DNA from: a virus
DNA: 35,055 bases
IMG/VR virus record: IMGVR_UViG_3300018049_000070
Location: 1 to 35,055 of that record
Direction: 5' to 3' (one strand)
This document shows positions 15,714 to 22,741 of this stretch, piece by piece. Position 1 is the stretch's first letter. The number at the start of each line of letters is the position of its first letter. Position numbers and translations under genes: made by a program. The notes beneath the pieces are model-generated. The model did no database searches and was not told the origin of the DNA. It saw only the letters and a list, made by a program, of their open reading frames with translations.

Positions 15714-16208
15714 TTAAATTGCTCCTAAATCTTCGGTTACAAATCTTCTTACTGGATCCATATTACTATAATTAGGGTCTGCTAAAGACACACCATAAGG
15801 GTCTTGTCCAGAACCACCTAGTTGACCGACATAGGTTTCTGTTCCACTACCACCTTCCATCAAATCACCACTTGGGACTGATGTTAGTAATGAATTCTCA
15901 AAACCACCTGCGTCAGCAGCAGCATCTACATCTTGAAATGTTATATTTCCTGAACCATCAGTTGATAATACTTGACCACTTGAACCGTCTGTAGTTGGGA
16001 AAGTGATAGAACCATTTGCTATAACTAAACCACCAGTTCCTACAGAGATAGAGTGAACATTACCACCAATTTCAAATACAGCAGTTCCATCAGAAGAGAA
16101 TAACTTACCATCTCTGGTGTTTAGTGCTATTTCCCCTGCCTCCAAATCAGAAGTAGTAGGCGCCTTGCCTTGAACAGCAGAGCGTTTAATCTTTACGATT
16201 GATGCCAT
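15714..16208 (-). CDS. Short adhesin-like protein with tropism-determinant-like N-terminus
   Basis: The 164-residue product begins MASIVKIKRSAVQGKAPTTS with LEAGEIALNTRDGKLFSSDG, a member of the same N-terminal family as the 426-residue fibre just upstream. A short glycine/serine linker contains SSGQVLSTDGSGNITFQDVD, also seen near the end of the 129-residue protein. The final 41 residues (ETYVGQ at 124 to the end) share the pattern ETYxGQxGxGxDx(F/Y)G with the end of the 974-residue protein, including an M(D/E)Pxx(R)R segment. It thus looks like the neighbouring adhesin with its rod removed. It has its own late promoter after a terminator and a 77-base leader with palindromes. Possibly a short fibre, or a cap on the same site; function not shown. 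Confidence 0.7.
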   Translation of the reverse strand: MASIVKIKRSAVQGKAPTTSDLEAGEIALNTRDGKLFSSDGTAVFEIGGNVHSISVGTGGLVIANGSITFPTTDGSSGQVLSTDGSGNITFQDVDAAADAGGFENSLLTSVPSGDLMEGGSGTETYVGQLGGSGQDPYGVSLADPNYSNMDPVRRFVTEDLGAI

Positions 16209-16233
16209 ATGTATGGTTTCCTAATTGTTCAAA

Positions 16234-16279
16234 GTCTATATAGACCAGTTAAAATTTTTTGACTGATTATGTAATCAGT
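16234..16279 (-). promoter_or_regulatory. Palindrome-rich 5' leader of the 164-residue adhesin transcript
   Basis: Between the late promoter and the ATG there are two perfect inverted repeats: ACTGATTA-TG-TAATCAGT (16262-16279) seven bases after the promoter box, and the 12-base palindrome GTCTATATAGAC (16234-16245). The first would sit at or near the transcript 5' end. A protective 5' hairpin or a protein-binding operator are both possible. Confidence 0.45.
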
Positions 16280-16285
16280 TTACTA

Positions 16286-16293
16286 TATTTATA
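16286..16293 (-). promoter_or_regulatory. T4-type late promoter box for the 164/974-residue adhesin unit
   Basis: An exact TATAAATA on the minus strand, 20 bases past the terminator that closes the 426-residue fibre unit and 78 bases before the ATG of the 164-residue protein. Confidence 0.75.
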
Positions 16294-16312
16294 ATCAAAA
16301 AACATTAGACAT

Positions 16313-16335
16313 AAAAAAAGGAGACCGAAGTCTCC
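16313..16335 (-). terminator. Rho-independent terminator with UUCG loop after the 426-residue fibre
   Basis: The minus strand reads GGAGAC-TTCG-GTCTCC followed by seven T residues. The perfect six-pair stem with a C(UUCG)G tetraloop is especially stable. It begins 22 bases after the fibre stop codon and ends that transcription unit before the next late promoter. Confidence 0.9.
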
Positions 16336-16357
16336 TCTCTTTATTTTTGATTAATTT

Positions 16358-17638
16358 TTAGTATGAACCACCGTCAATAACAGCATCAACTTGTGCTAGG
16401 GCATAACCCGCACCAGCGACATTTACTGTAGAAGTTGGTTCAACTTGTAGACCAGTGTAGAACTTGAATATACCATCAGAAGCATCTCTGAAGTATCCAG
16501 CAAATTCATCTGTGCCACCATCATCATACATACCGTAGATACCAGTATCAGTAGCATCACCTGCGTTATTAGCAGCAAGTTTGAACATACCATCATCAGT
16601 ATAAACAGTTGAAGTTGATAAGTAAGTTGTAGCACCAGAAACAGTTAAGTCTCCAGAAACTGTCATATTACCACCAACTGATGTGTTACCAGAAATTACT
16701 GCGTTTTCACCAACATTTAATTGAGCAGTGATAGATACATCATCAGGAAGACCGATTGTAACAGCAGCAGTTTCAGAACCAGAACCAGAAACAGTAATCT
16801 CGTTAGCAGTTCCACCAATTGTAGCAACATAGTTACCAGTTGTGTGTGTTCCTAAATCAACAGAGTTATTTTGTTGAGTAACCGCAACATTTACTGAGTT
16901 ACCAGAGAATGAAGCAGAACCTGCAACATCACCAGAAATTTGAACTGTAGCAGTAGCACCAAGTTTTTGGTCAATGTTAGTAGCATTCTGAGATGTTAAT
17001 GCTCTAATAGCAGTATTAGTAGCAATTAATCCTGACCATAAATCACCAATCTCATTAGCGTTAGCAGTTGTTAGTGAACGAATAGCAGTATTGGTTGCTA
17101 TTAATCCTGACCATACATCACCAATCTCATTAGCATTAGCGGTAGTGATAGAACGGATAGCGGTGTTAGTTGCTGTAATAGCACTCCATAAGTTACCGTC
17201 TTCAGTTTGTAGGTTACTAATATCAGTGTCATTACTAGAAACTAAAGCACGAATGGCTGTATTAGTAGCAGTGATTGCTGACCATAAGTTACCGTCTTCA
17301 GTTTGTAAGTCTGAAATGGAACTACCTTGTGTTGAGGTGAATGAGATTGAACCATTACCATCACGAGCAACTGTAATACCAGTGCCACCTCTTAGTAGAA
17401 CTGTATTTGAAGTTGAACTTGTATCACCTAATAGTTTTAGATAAGCACCTGCACCAGAGGTTGGGTCTTGAGAGGTTAGTCTAAAGTCTTCACCACCCAT
17501 TGCCGTGACGCCAGTACCATTTGACACATATAGTTTACGGTCAAATAAGTTTACTGCGATTTCACCAGTGGCAAGGTCAGAAGTAGTAGGCACCGAACCT
17601 TGAGTGCTACTTCTTTTTAGTTTAATTACTGACGCCAT
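16358..17638 (-). CDS. Tail fibre/adhesin with tropism-determinant-like N-terminus (426 residues)
   Basis: The product starts MASVIKLKRSSTQGSVPTTS with LATGEIAVNLFDRKLYVSNG, a tropism-determinant-like attachment domain. Residues 109-223 carry four TNTAIR repeats (125, 157, 182, 207; spacings 32, 25, 25) shared with the 817- and 974-residue fibres. Then come modules shared with the 1182-residue fibre: NNSVDLGTHTTGNYV, VTIGLPDDVSITAQLNVGEN and GNMTVSGDLTVSG. The end has no S74 domain; it is a compact segment beginning DDGMFKLAANNAGDATDTGI and closing VDAVIDGGSY. It is a mosaic of two neighbouring fibre types. An AAAGGAG ribosome site precedes the ATG; only a one-mismatch late box (AATAAATA, 17678-17685) lies upstream. 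A terminator follows. Confidence 0.8.
   Translation of the reverse strand: MASVIKLKRSSTQGSVPTTSDLATGEIAVNLFDRKLYVSNGTGVTAMGGEDFRLTSQDPTSGAGAYLKLLGDTSSTSNTVLLRGGTGITVARDGNGSISFTSTQGSSISDLQTEDGNLWSAITATNTAIRALVSSNDTDISNLQTEDGNLWSAITATNTAIRSITTANANEIGDVWSGLIATNTAIRSLTTANANEIGDLWSGLIATNTAIRALTSQNATNIDQKLGATATVQISGDVAGSASFSGNSVNVAVTQQNNSVDLGTHTTGNYVATIGGTANEITVSGSGSETAAVTIGLPDDVSITAQLNVGENAVISGNTSVGGNMTVSGDLTVSGATTYLSTSTVYTDDGMFKLAANNAGDATDTGIYGMYDDGGTDEFAGYFRDASDGIFKFYTGLQVEPTSTVNVAGAGYALAQVDAVIDGGSY
16970..17314 (-). repeat. TNTAIR-type coding repeats in the 426-residue fibre
   Basis: Four units with TNTAIR at residues 125, 157, 182 and 207, spaced 32, 25 and 25 residues, the same two spacings as in the 817-residue fibre. 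Units contain SNLQTEDGNLWSAI or TTANANEIGD(V/L)WSGL. Confidence 0.85.
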
Positions 17639-17676
17639 TGAAGGACTCCTTTGTTAAATGTTTTTAATCTTTTACT

Positions 17677-17982
17677 TTATTTATTCTTTTTCAAACTTGA
17701 ACTTAAACCACCTCTTCTAACAACTTCAGTCTTTCCTTCCCTATCTTTAATAACTTGTTTAGGAACAAACCTTTTGTAATATAATAAATCGTTCTCTAAT
17801 TTTTCTATCTTTTGTGTTTGTTGTGTTACTTGCTTTATCACACTTAAAGGTATCTTCATTTTTTCTTGTATTTGAAGAGCACCTCTTAAATCTTTTATTT
17901 CTTTTTCTTGTTGTTCAAGTCTTGTTTTTAAATCAACAACAAGTTTAGCATAACCAACAGCATCATCTACATAATCACCCAC
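17677..17982 (-). CDS. Small coiled-coil protein of 101 residues
   Basis: The product is mostly charged helix: LVVDLKTRLEQQEKEIKDLR (about 15-34) and VTQQTQKIEKLENDLLYYKR (about 52-71) have heptad-like hydrophobic spacing. The end is basic (REGKTEVVRRGGLSSSLKKN). There is no signal peptide or membrane segment and no enzyme motif. It sits between two adhesin-type genes, nine bases after the 129-residue protein, in the same relative position as the other small coiled-coil protein beside the 1182-residue fibre. An adaptor, connector or assembly-factor role for the neighbouring fibres is possible, but I do not recognise a family. The low-GC, lysine-rich composition resembles a cytoplasmic or assembly protein more than the threonine/serine-rich fibres around it. 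Confidence 0.65.
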   Translation of the reverse strand: MGDYVDDAVGYAKLVVDLKTRLEQQEKEIKDLRGALQIQEKMKIPLSVIKQVTQQTQKIEKLENDLLYYKRFVPKQVIKDREGKTEVVRRGGLSSSLKKNK

Positions 17983-17991
17983 ATCTATCTC

Positions 17992-18381
17992 CTAATAATT
18001 GCCTCCGTCTAAATCATCAAAAGTTGGTGTAGAGTTAGAAGCAATCTGTAATATCTGACCACTACTACCAGTTAGATAATCTATAACACCATCTGCCTTA
18101 GCAAACAAAATACTATTATTAGTAGCACTACTAATCGTCATCACATTCGTAATTGTTACATTCGAATGTGTAGAAGTTTGAGTTAATATTGTAGATTCAA
18201 GATTTGCTACTTTATCTACTAATAATTTACCACCAATATATTCAACACTTACAGCATCTGTAGAAGTATCTGTCTGACCAATAAACAATTTATTTGATGA
18301 ATATGAATATGCTAATTCACCATTCGCAAGACTCGTAGGCGCATTATTACTCTGCGAGGTCTTGATTGAAATAATTGCCAT
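17992..18381 (-). CDS. Short fibre-like protein with tropism-determinant-like N-terminus (129 residues)
   Basis: The product starts MAIISIKTSQSNNAPTSLAN with GELAYSYSSNKLFIGQ, the most divergent of the five tropism-determinant-like N-termini in the window. A middle stretch (NLESTILTQTSTHSNVTITN) leads to a short tail, YLTGSSGQILQIASNSTPTF, that matches a segment of the 164-residue protein (SSGQVLSTDGSGNITF) and ends DDLDGGNY. It has no rod, repeats or chaperone. The start codon follows directly on the stop of the 85-residue gene, so the two are translated together. It may be a small virion decoration or attachment-site protein built from the adhesin N-terminal domain. Function is inferred from the shared domain only. 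Confidence 0.65.
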   Translation of the reverse strand: MAIISIKTSQSNNAPTSLANGELAYSYSSNKLFIGQTDTSTDAVSVEYIGGKLLVDKVANLESTILTQTSTHSNVTITNVMTISSATNNSILFAKADGVIDYLTGSSGQILQIASNSTPTFDDLDGGNY

Positions 18382-18639
18382 TTAGAAACTCCCACCTTGT
18401 AAGGTCACCTCGTTTCCGTCGTATTCAAATACTTTTTCTGCTTTATAAGTTCCTGCTGTAGCGTCATAAACAAGTGTAGCACCAGCAGTACCTGCCTCTG
18501 GTGTTGTTAAATCAATATCATTTAAAGTTCCTAAACTGGTAGCAGCCGATGATGACTTAATTGTTAATGTCGGTGCTGAAGAACCAAACTTAGCATTGAT
18601 TCCTGATGATGTAGAACTTATTTTACCAGATATTGCCAT
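18382..18639 (-). CDS. Small virion-type protein of 85 residues
   Basis: A short Ser/Thr/Gly/Ala-rich product starting MAISGKISSTSSGINAKFGS, with APTLTIKSSS, LNDIDLTTPEAGTAGATLVY and a final strand region FEYDGNEVTLQGGSF. It has no charged helix, signal or membrane segment and reads as a small beta protein. Its ending (GGSF) resembles the endings of the 129-residue (GGNY) and 426-residue (GGSY) proteins, which may reflect a shared C-terminal strand. It lies between the 111-residue and 129-residue genes with gaps of four and zero bases, so it belongs to the same operon. I do not recognise a named family; a structural role in the tail or fibre attachment region is inferred from context. Confidence 0.6.
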   Translation of the reverse strand: MAISGKISSTSSGINAKFGSSAPTLTIKSSSAATSLGTLNDIDLTTPEAGTAGATLVYDATAGTYKAEKVFEYDGNEVTLQGGSF

Positions 18640-18643
18640 TTTG

Positions 18644-18979
18644 TTACCTCGTTACTTGTGGTGTTACTGTGACTATTCCTTCTACTAATCTTGATGTTGT
18701 ATTCGCAGCACTTGTTAATTCAACATCATATACATATCTACCATATTCTAAATTCGCAGTTTGAATTCTTGTTAAAGACAATGATACTTCACCATCACTT
18801 CTCGGAGAACCAAACGAAAGTGTAAAGTCAGTAGAATCCGAAGACTCGTAATGTTTTCTTATCTGACCTTCACCAGTATAACCAGTTAAGTCAGTTACAT
18901 TACCGTCATCATCAGTTACCGTAATCGTCGTAGAAAAATCTGTTCCTTGGTCGATTATAATATTTGCTTTAGCACCCAT
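18644..18979 (-). CDS. Small beta-rich structural protein of 111 residues
   Basis: The product begins MGAKANIIIDQGTDFSTTIT, then VTDDDGNVTDLTGYTGEGQI and alternating strands (DFTLSFGS, EVSLSLTRIQTANLEYGRYV, YDVELTSA, RLVEGIVTVTPQVTR). The order of an IDQGTDF start, a D-x-x-G-x-x-x-DLTGYT turn and a final YDVE...G.V.V strand resembles the immunoglobulin-like N-terminal domain seen in some phage baseplate upper proteins and in many short marine-phage virion proteins. No enzyme motif is visible. It starts three bases after the 1182-residue fibre ends. It probably joins or decorates fibres at the baseplate; the exact role cannot be read. Confidence 0.6.
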   Translation of the reverse strand: MGAKANIIIDQGTDFSTTITVTDDDGNVTDLTGYTGEGQIRKHYESSDSTDFTLSFGSPRSDGEVSLSLTRIQTANLEYGRYVYDVELTSAANTTSRLVEGIVTVTPQVTR

Positions 18980-18982
18980 ATA

Positions 18983-21900
18983 CTATTTATTTCCTTTTAA
19001 CTCATCAATCTCTGCTTTCAATTCTTTGATTGCTTCGATAATTAAACCGTGAACTTGGTCGTATTCTAATACTTTATGAACACCTTCTACATTTAGAATT
19101 TCTGTTTCTGTTACCGCACTTGGTAAGACTTCTTCAACCTCTTGTGCTATCAATCCAGCACCTTTACGGTCGTCTTTGTTATATGTAAATGTGTAACCAC
19201 CTAATTGACAAATCTTCTCTAATGCGTTATCAATTCTTTCTATATCGTGTTTTAGATTTCTATCAGAAACTGTAGTTGAATGTGCTACAACATTACCTTC
19301 AACATCAAGATTACCGTTATTGGTTAAACGCATATCTTCAGCACCATCCAAATACCATCTATGCATTGTAGCATCAATATTATAATAATCGTTTGTATCT
19401 AAACCAATTTGGTCAACATCACCTCTAAGGTCTGATTCAATACTAACTGTAGCAGTAGAACCCTCTCCTGGAGTATGTGATACATCAATACCAGCACCTG
19501 CTGAAACATTTGTCATATAGTTACCAGTAGTGTCTGTTCCAAGAGCAATACCATTTGTAGTATTAAATTCTGAAATAGCAATGTTTGCTTTAGTAAGTTT
19601 TCTGGATACATTAGAAGCATCAACTACTACAAAATAATCACCATCACCATTTGTTGTTGAAGTTGTTAATTCACTTAAGTCTAGTGAGATAGTAGCAGTA
19701 GAACCCTCTCCTGGAGTATGTGATACATCTAAACCAGTTCCGACACCAACATCTGCCATATAGTTACCAGTTGTGTCTGTTCCTAGAGCAATCTGATTAG
19801 TTGTGTTAAATAAACCTAAAGTAATTTCACTGATTGCTTTTCTCTTTTGAGAACCTGCGTCAAGAATTACTAATTCGTCTGTGCTAACAGCAGCATCTGT
19901 CATATCTGTTAATTCAGATAAGTCTACCGCAACTGTTGGTGACCAACCTTCACCTGCTGAACCACTGATATCAATTAACGCACCAGCAGTAAGATTATTT
20001 ACATAGTTACCAGTTGTGTGTGTTCCTAAATCAACAGAGTTGTTTTGAACTGCCATATTAGTAGCAGTAATAGTAATATCACCAGTACCATCAAAACTTG
20101 CTGAAGCAGAACCAGTTATATCACCACTTAATGAAATACCAATTGAACGAGCAGTTTCTAAAGCAGTTGCTGTGTCAGCATTACCAGTTACATCACCAGT
20201 TACATTACCTTCAAAGGTTCCAGCAACGAAAGTTTCTGAACCGACTGTCCATTTGTCAGAAGTTTCATTCCATAATAGAGTTTTGTTTGTTGATGTTCCT
20301 CTTTCAATTTCAAAACCACCGTTTTGTGAAGGAGTTCCACTTTCATTACTATTAAGAACAAGAATGTTATCAGCAATGTTTACTGTTTCTGTGTTGACTG
20401 TAGTTGTAGTTCCTGATACTGTAAGGTTACCAGTTACAACAACATTCTCACCAACATTAAGTTGACCAGTTACCGTAACATCATCTGGAAGACCGACCGT
20501 AACTGTTCCATTTGAACGAGATACATTGACTTCGTTTGATGTTCCACTAACCGCAAGAACAGCACCAGTAGTTGCGTTCTTTAATGATACCGCACCAGAC
20601 GATACATCAAAATCACCAGAATCGAATGAAGCAACACCTTTAACTGAAGTTGTCGCAGGGTCGATAACATCGTCGAATGTTGAACCATCAGCAGTTGAAA
20701 TTCTTATATTATTATTTGAGGATGTGTATGTAATACCAGTTACACCTGCTACTGTTGTAGTAGTTGCTGAAGTAATCAAACCTTTTGCGTCTACTGTAAT
20801 CACTGGAATAGCAGTCGCACTACCATAAGAAGCAGCAGTCACACCAGAGTTTTCTAAATGAACATCTCTAATTGTCCCGTTTGTAATTGTATTGTTTGCG
20901 TGTAGTTTACCATTAGCACCAATTACGACCGTTCCGTCATTTGATATAGAACCACTTGTATCGAGATTACCTGCGTGGTCAATATTACCAGTTAGTGTCA
21001 TAGCACCTGCTATTGTAGTAGCACCAGTAATTGTATGAATATCTGAACCACTATCACCAATAGTAGAGTTTCCAGAAACATGGAGATTAATGAATGTAGC
21101 ATCAGCAGCTTCGAAAGCGGCATCTGCTGGAACAGTAAATGAACCAGTTACAGTTAGATTACCAGTAATACTTGTATTACCAGAAACCGTTAAGTTTTCA
21201 CCTACTTTAGCAGAGTTTGCTACATCAAGGTCAACACCAGTTGTGATTGAAGCAGTTCCTACACCAACATTACCACCAAAAGTAGCAAGACCTTCTGTGT
21301 GTTGGTTAGCAAAGTTACCCTTAATTGTAATTGTATCACCAGTTGCGTCACCGAGTGTAGTATCACCGTTTACAGTTAGATTACCAGTGACAGTAGCATT
21401 TTCATCAACAGTTAAAGTGTCGACTTTCGCAGTTCCGTCAAGATATAGATTTCTCCACTCTAACGATGAAGTTCCTAAGTCATAAGCACCATTAGCAACT
21501 AAGTGACTTACTACTCTTGAATTTACTGTTAGAGTATCAGCAGTGCTATCACCAATTGTTGTATTACCTGCTAGTGAAGCAGTTGAATTGATTGTAATTG
21601 TATCTGTAGCAGCATCACCAACATTCACTGTTCCGTTTAGGTTCAGTGTTCCATTCATATTGGTTGTGCCGTTGAAATGAGTAGTTCCGTTAAATGAAGC
21701 AACACCAGTAGTTGCTTGGTTGGCGAACTTACCTTTAACTGTTATTGTATCTGAATCAGCATCACCTAAAACTACAGAACCATTTAGAGTAGTTGTTCCA
21801 TCAGCAGTTAGTGTTCCTGAAAAATCAGCATTACCATCTGAATCGACAGAAGCAACAACTGTGTTAGAAGAATCTGTTATGTTTACTGCTGAGTCTCCAT

Positions 21901-22531
21901 TTGCGTCAGCAAGTATAATGTGTAAATCTGAATCACCAGCAGTTCCATCACTAGCAACAAACAATTCTACAGTATCACCATTAACATCTGCGAACTTTAA
22001 ATGAGGTGAGTCACCATTATCACTAAAGGTTGTATTAGAACCAGAAAGAATGATGTGAGCAGAGTTAGATGATAAATCTGAAATTTGTCTTAGTGTTAAT
22101 GGTTCAAAGTCTAAACCACTTGTTCCAGACTTTCTTAAGAATTGACCTGCCGAACCACCAGTCATTCTCATACGAGAAATATTACCCATATCAAATACTT
22201 CAGCACCAGAAGTATTAATGATAACATTACCACTAATTGTAGTGTTAGCACTAACTGTTAATGTAGTAGGTGAGATGGTTGTGTTAGAAGCAATAGTGAT
22301 AGAAGAGTCGGTTGATGTATTACCGCCCTTAATAGTAGTTGCTCTTAATTCATTAGCAGTGAATGTTCCTTTAATATGACCATTACCGTATGATACACCA
22401 CTTCGATTCGCAGAACCTGCCCTCGAAACGGTAACCACATTATTTGAAACAATAGTTGCTACTTCGTTGGTGTTATTTCTCCAAGTATTAAAACTATCAT
22501 TTAAGTTTGTATTAGAAACTACTATAGCCAT
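18983..22531 (-). CDS. Long tail fibre with C-terminal S74 intramolecular chaperone
   Basis: The 1182-residue product begins MAIVVSNTNLNDSFNTWRNN, a start common in marine T4-like fibres. The body consists of many short beta-helical repeats with the pattern GN(L/T)TV.GDTT(L/I)GD, TADTLTVNS and TIGDSGSDIHTI, as expected of a triple beta-helix shaft. A segment near two thirds (TVNTETVNIADNILVLNSNE, then FEIERGTSTNKTLLWNETSD) is typical of these fibres. The C-terminus is an S74 chaperone: SDRNLK with Ser1089 and Lys1094 as the cleavage dyad, KGAGLIAQEVEEVLPSAVTE and a closing helix. Self-cleavage should release about 94 residues after trimerisation. It follows the 66-residue coiled-coil gene by two bases. 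It lacks the tropism-determinant-like start of the later fibres, so it likely attaches at another site. Confidence 0.88.
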   Translation of the reverse strand: MAIVVSNTNLNDSFNTWRNNTNEVATIVSNNVVTVSRAGSANRSGVSYGNGHIKGTFTANELRATTIKGGNTSTDSSITIASNTTISPTTLTVSANTTISGNVIINTSGAEVFDMGNISRMRMTGGSAGQFLRKSGTSGLDFEPLTLRQISDLSSNSAHIILSGSNTTFSDNGDSPHLKFADVNGDTVELFVASDGTAGDSDLHIILADANGDSAVNITDSSNTVVASVDSDGNADFSGTLTADGTTTLNGSVVLGDADSDTITVKGKFANQATTGVASFNGTTHFNGTTNMNGTLNLNGTVNVGDAATDTITINSTASLAGNTTIGDSTADTLTVNSRVVSHLVANGAYDLGTSSLEWRNLYLDGTAKVDTLTVDENATVTGNLTVNGDTTLGDATGDTITIKGNFANQHTEGLATFGGNVGVGTASITTGVDLDVANSAKVGENLTVSGNTSITGNLTVTGSFTVPADAAFEAADATFINLHVSGNSTIGDSGSDIHTITGATTIAGAMTLTGNIDHAGNLDTSGSISNDGTVVIGANGKLHANNTITNGTIRDVHLENSGVTAASYGSATAIPVITVDAKGLITSATTTTVAGVTGITYTSSNNNIRISTADGSTFDDVIDPATTSVKGVASFDSGDFDVSSGAVSLKNATTGAVLAVSGTSNEVNVSRSNGTVTVGLPDDVTVTGQLNVGENVVVTGNLTVSGTTTTVNTETVNIADNILVLNSNESGTPSQNGGFEIERGTSTNKTLLWNETSDKWTVGSETFVAGTFEGNVTGDVTGNADTATALETARSIGISLSGDITGSASASFDGTGDITITATNMAVQNNSVDLGTHTTGNYVNNLTAGALIDISGSAGEGWSPTVAVDLSELTDMTDAAVSTDELVILDAGSQKRKAISEITLGLFNTTNQIALGTDTTGNYMADVGVGTGLDVSHTPGEGSTATISLDLSELTTSTTNGDGDYFVVVDASNVSRKLTKANIAISEFNTTNGIALGTDTTGNYMTNVSAGAGIDVSHTPGEGSTATVSIESDLRGDVDQIGLDTNDYYNIDATMHRWYLDGAEDMRLTNNGNLDVEGNVVAHSTTVSDRNLKHDIERIDNALEKICQLGGYTFTYNKDDRKGAGLIAQEVEEVLPSAVTETEILNVEGVHKVLEYDQVHGLIIEAIKELKAEIDELKGNK

Positions 22532-22533
22532 AT

Positions 22534-22734
22534 CTATCTACCTATTAATTCTTTTAATAATTGTTTAATCTCTTTTACATCTTCTTTAAGAGATTCTATC
22601 TCGTTATCTTTTTTCCTCATCATCTCTCTTCTTGCTTTGTAGTTTTCTAAACTAGAAAGACTTGAGTTGAGGACAGCATTAGAGTCTGTATCTCTAATTA
22701 AACTGTCCTCATCTTTTATTTTTACTTCATTCAT
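22534..22734 (-). CDS. Small coiled-coil protein of 66 residues
   Basis: The product has a loose N-terminal half (MNEVKIKDEDSLIRDTDSNA) and a C-terminal helix, ARREMMRKKDNEIESLKEDV followed by KEIKQLLKELIGR, with isoleucine, leucine and valine at heptad spacing. Small proteins of this type commonly sit next to large virion genes in marine T4-like phages, so I think it is real even though it is short. It lies seven bases after the 1959-residue gene and two before the 1182-residue fibre. A trimeric helix bundle joining fibre to baseplate is an attractive idea given the neighbours, but no family with known function is recognised. Confidence 0.7.
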   Translation of the reverse strand: MNEVKIKDEDSLIRDTDSNAVLNSSLSSLENYKARREMMRKKDNEIESLKEDVKEIKQLLKELIGR

Positions 22735-22741
22735 CTATTTA

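Noticed and set aside
10295-18381. A diversity-generating retroelement, suggested by the tropism-determinant-like N-termini
   Set aside because: No reverse transcriptase, template repeat or variable-repeat pair is visible in the window. Only the attachment domain resembles the Bordetella phage protein.
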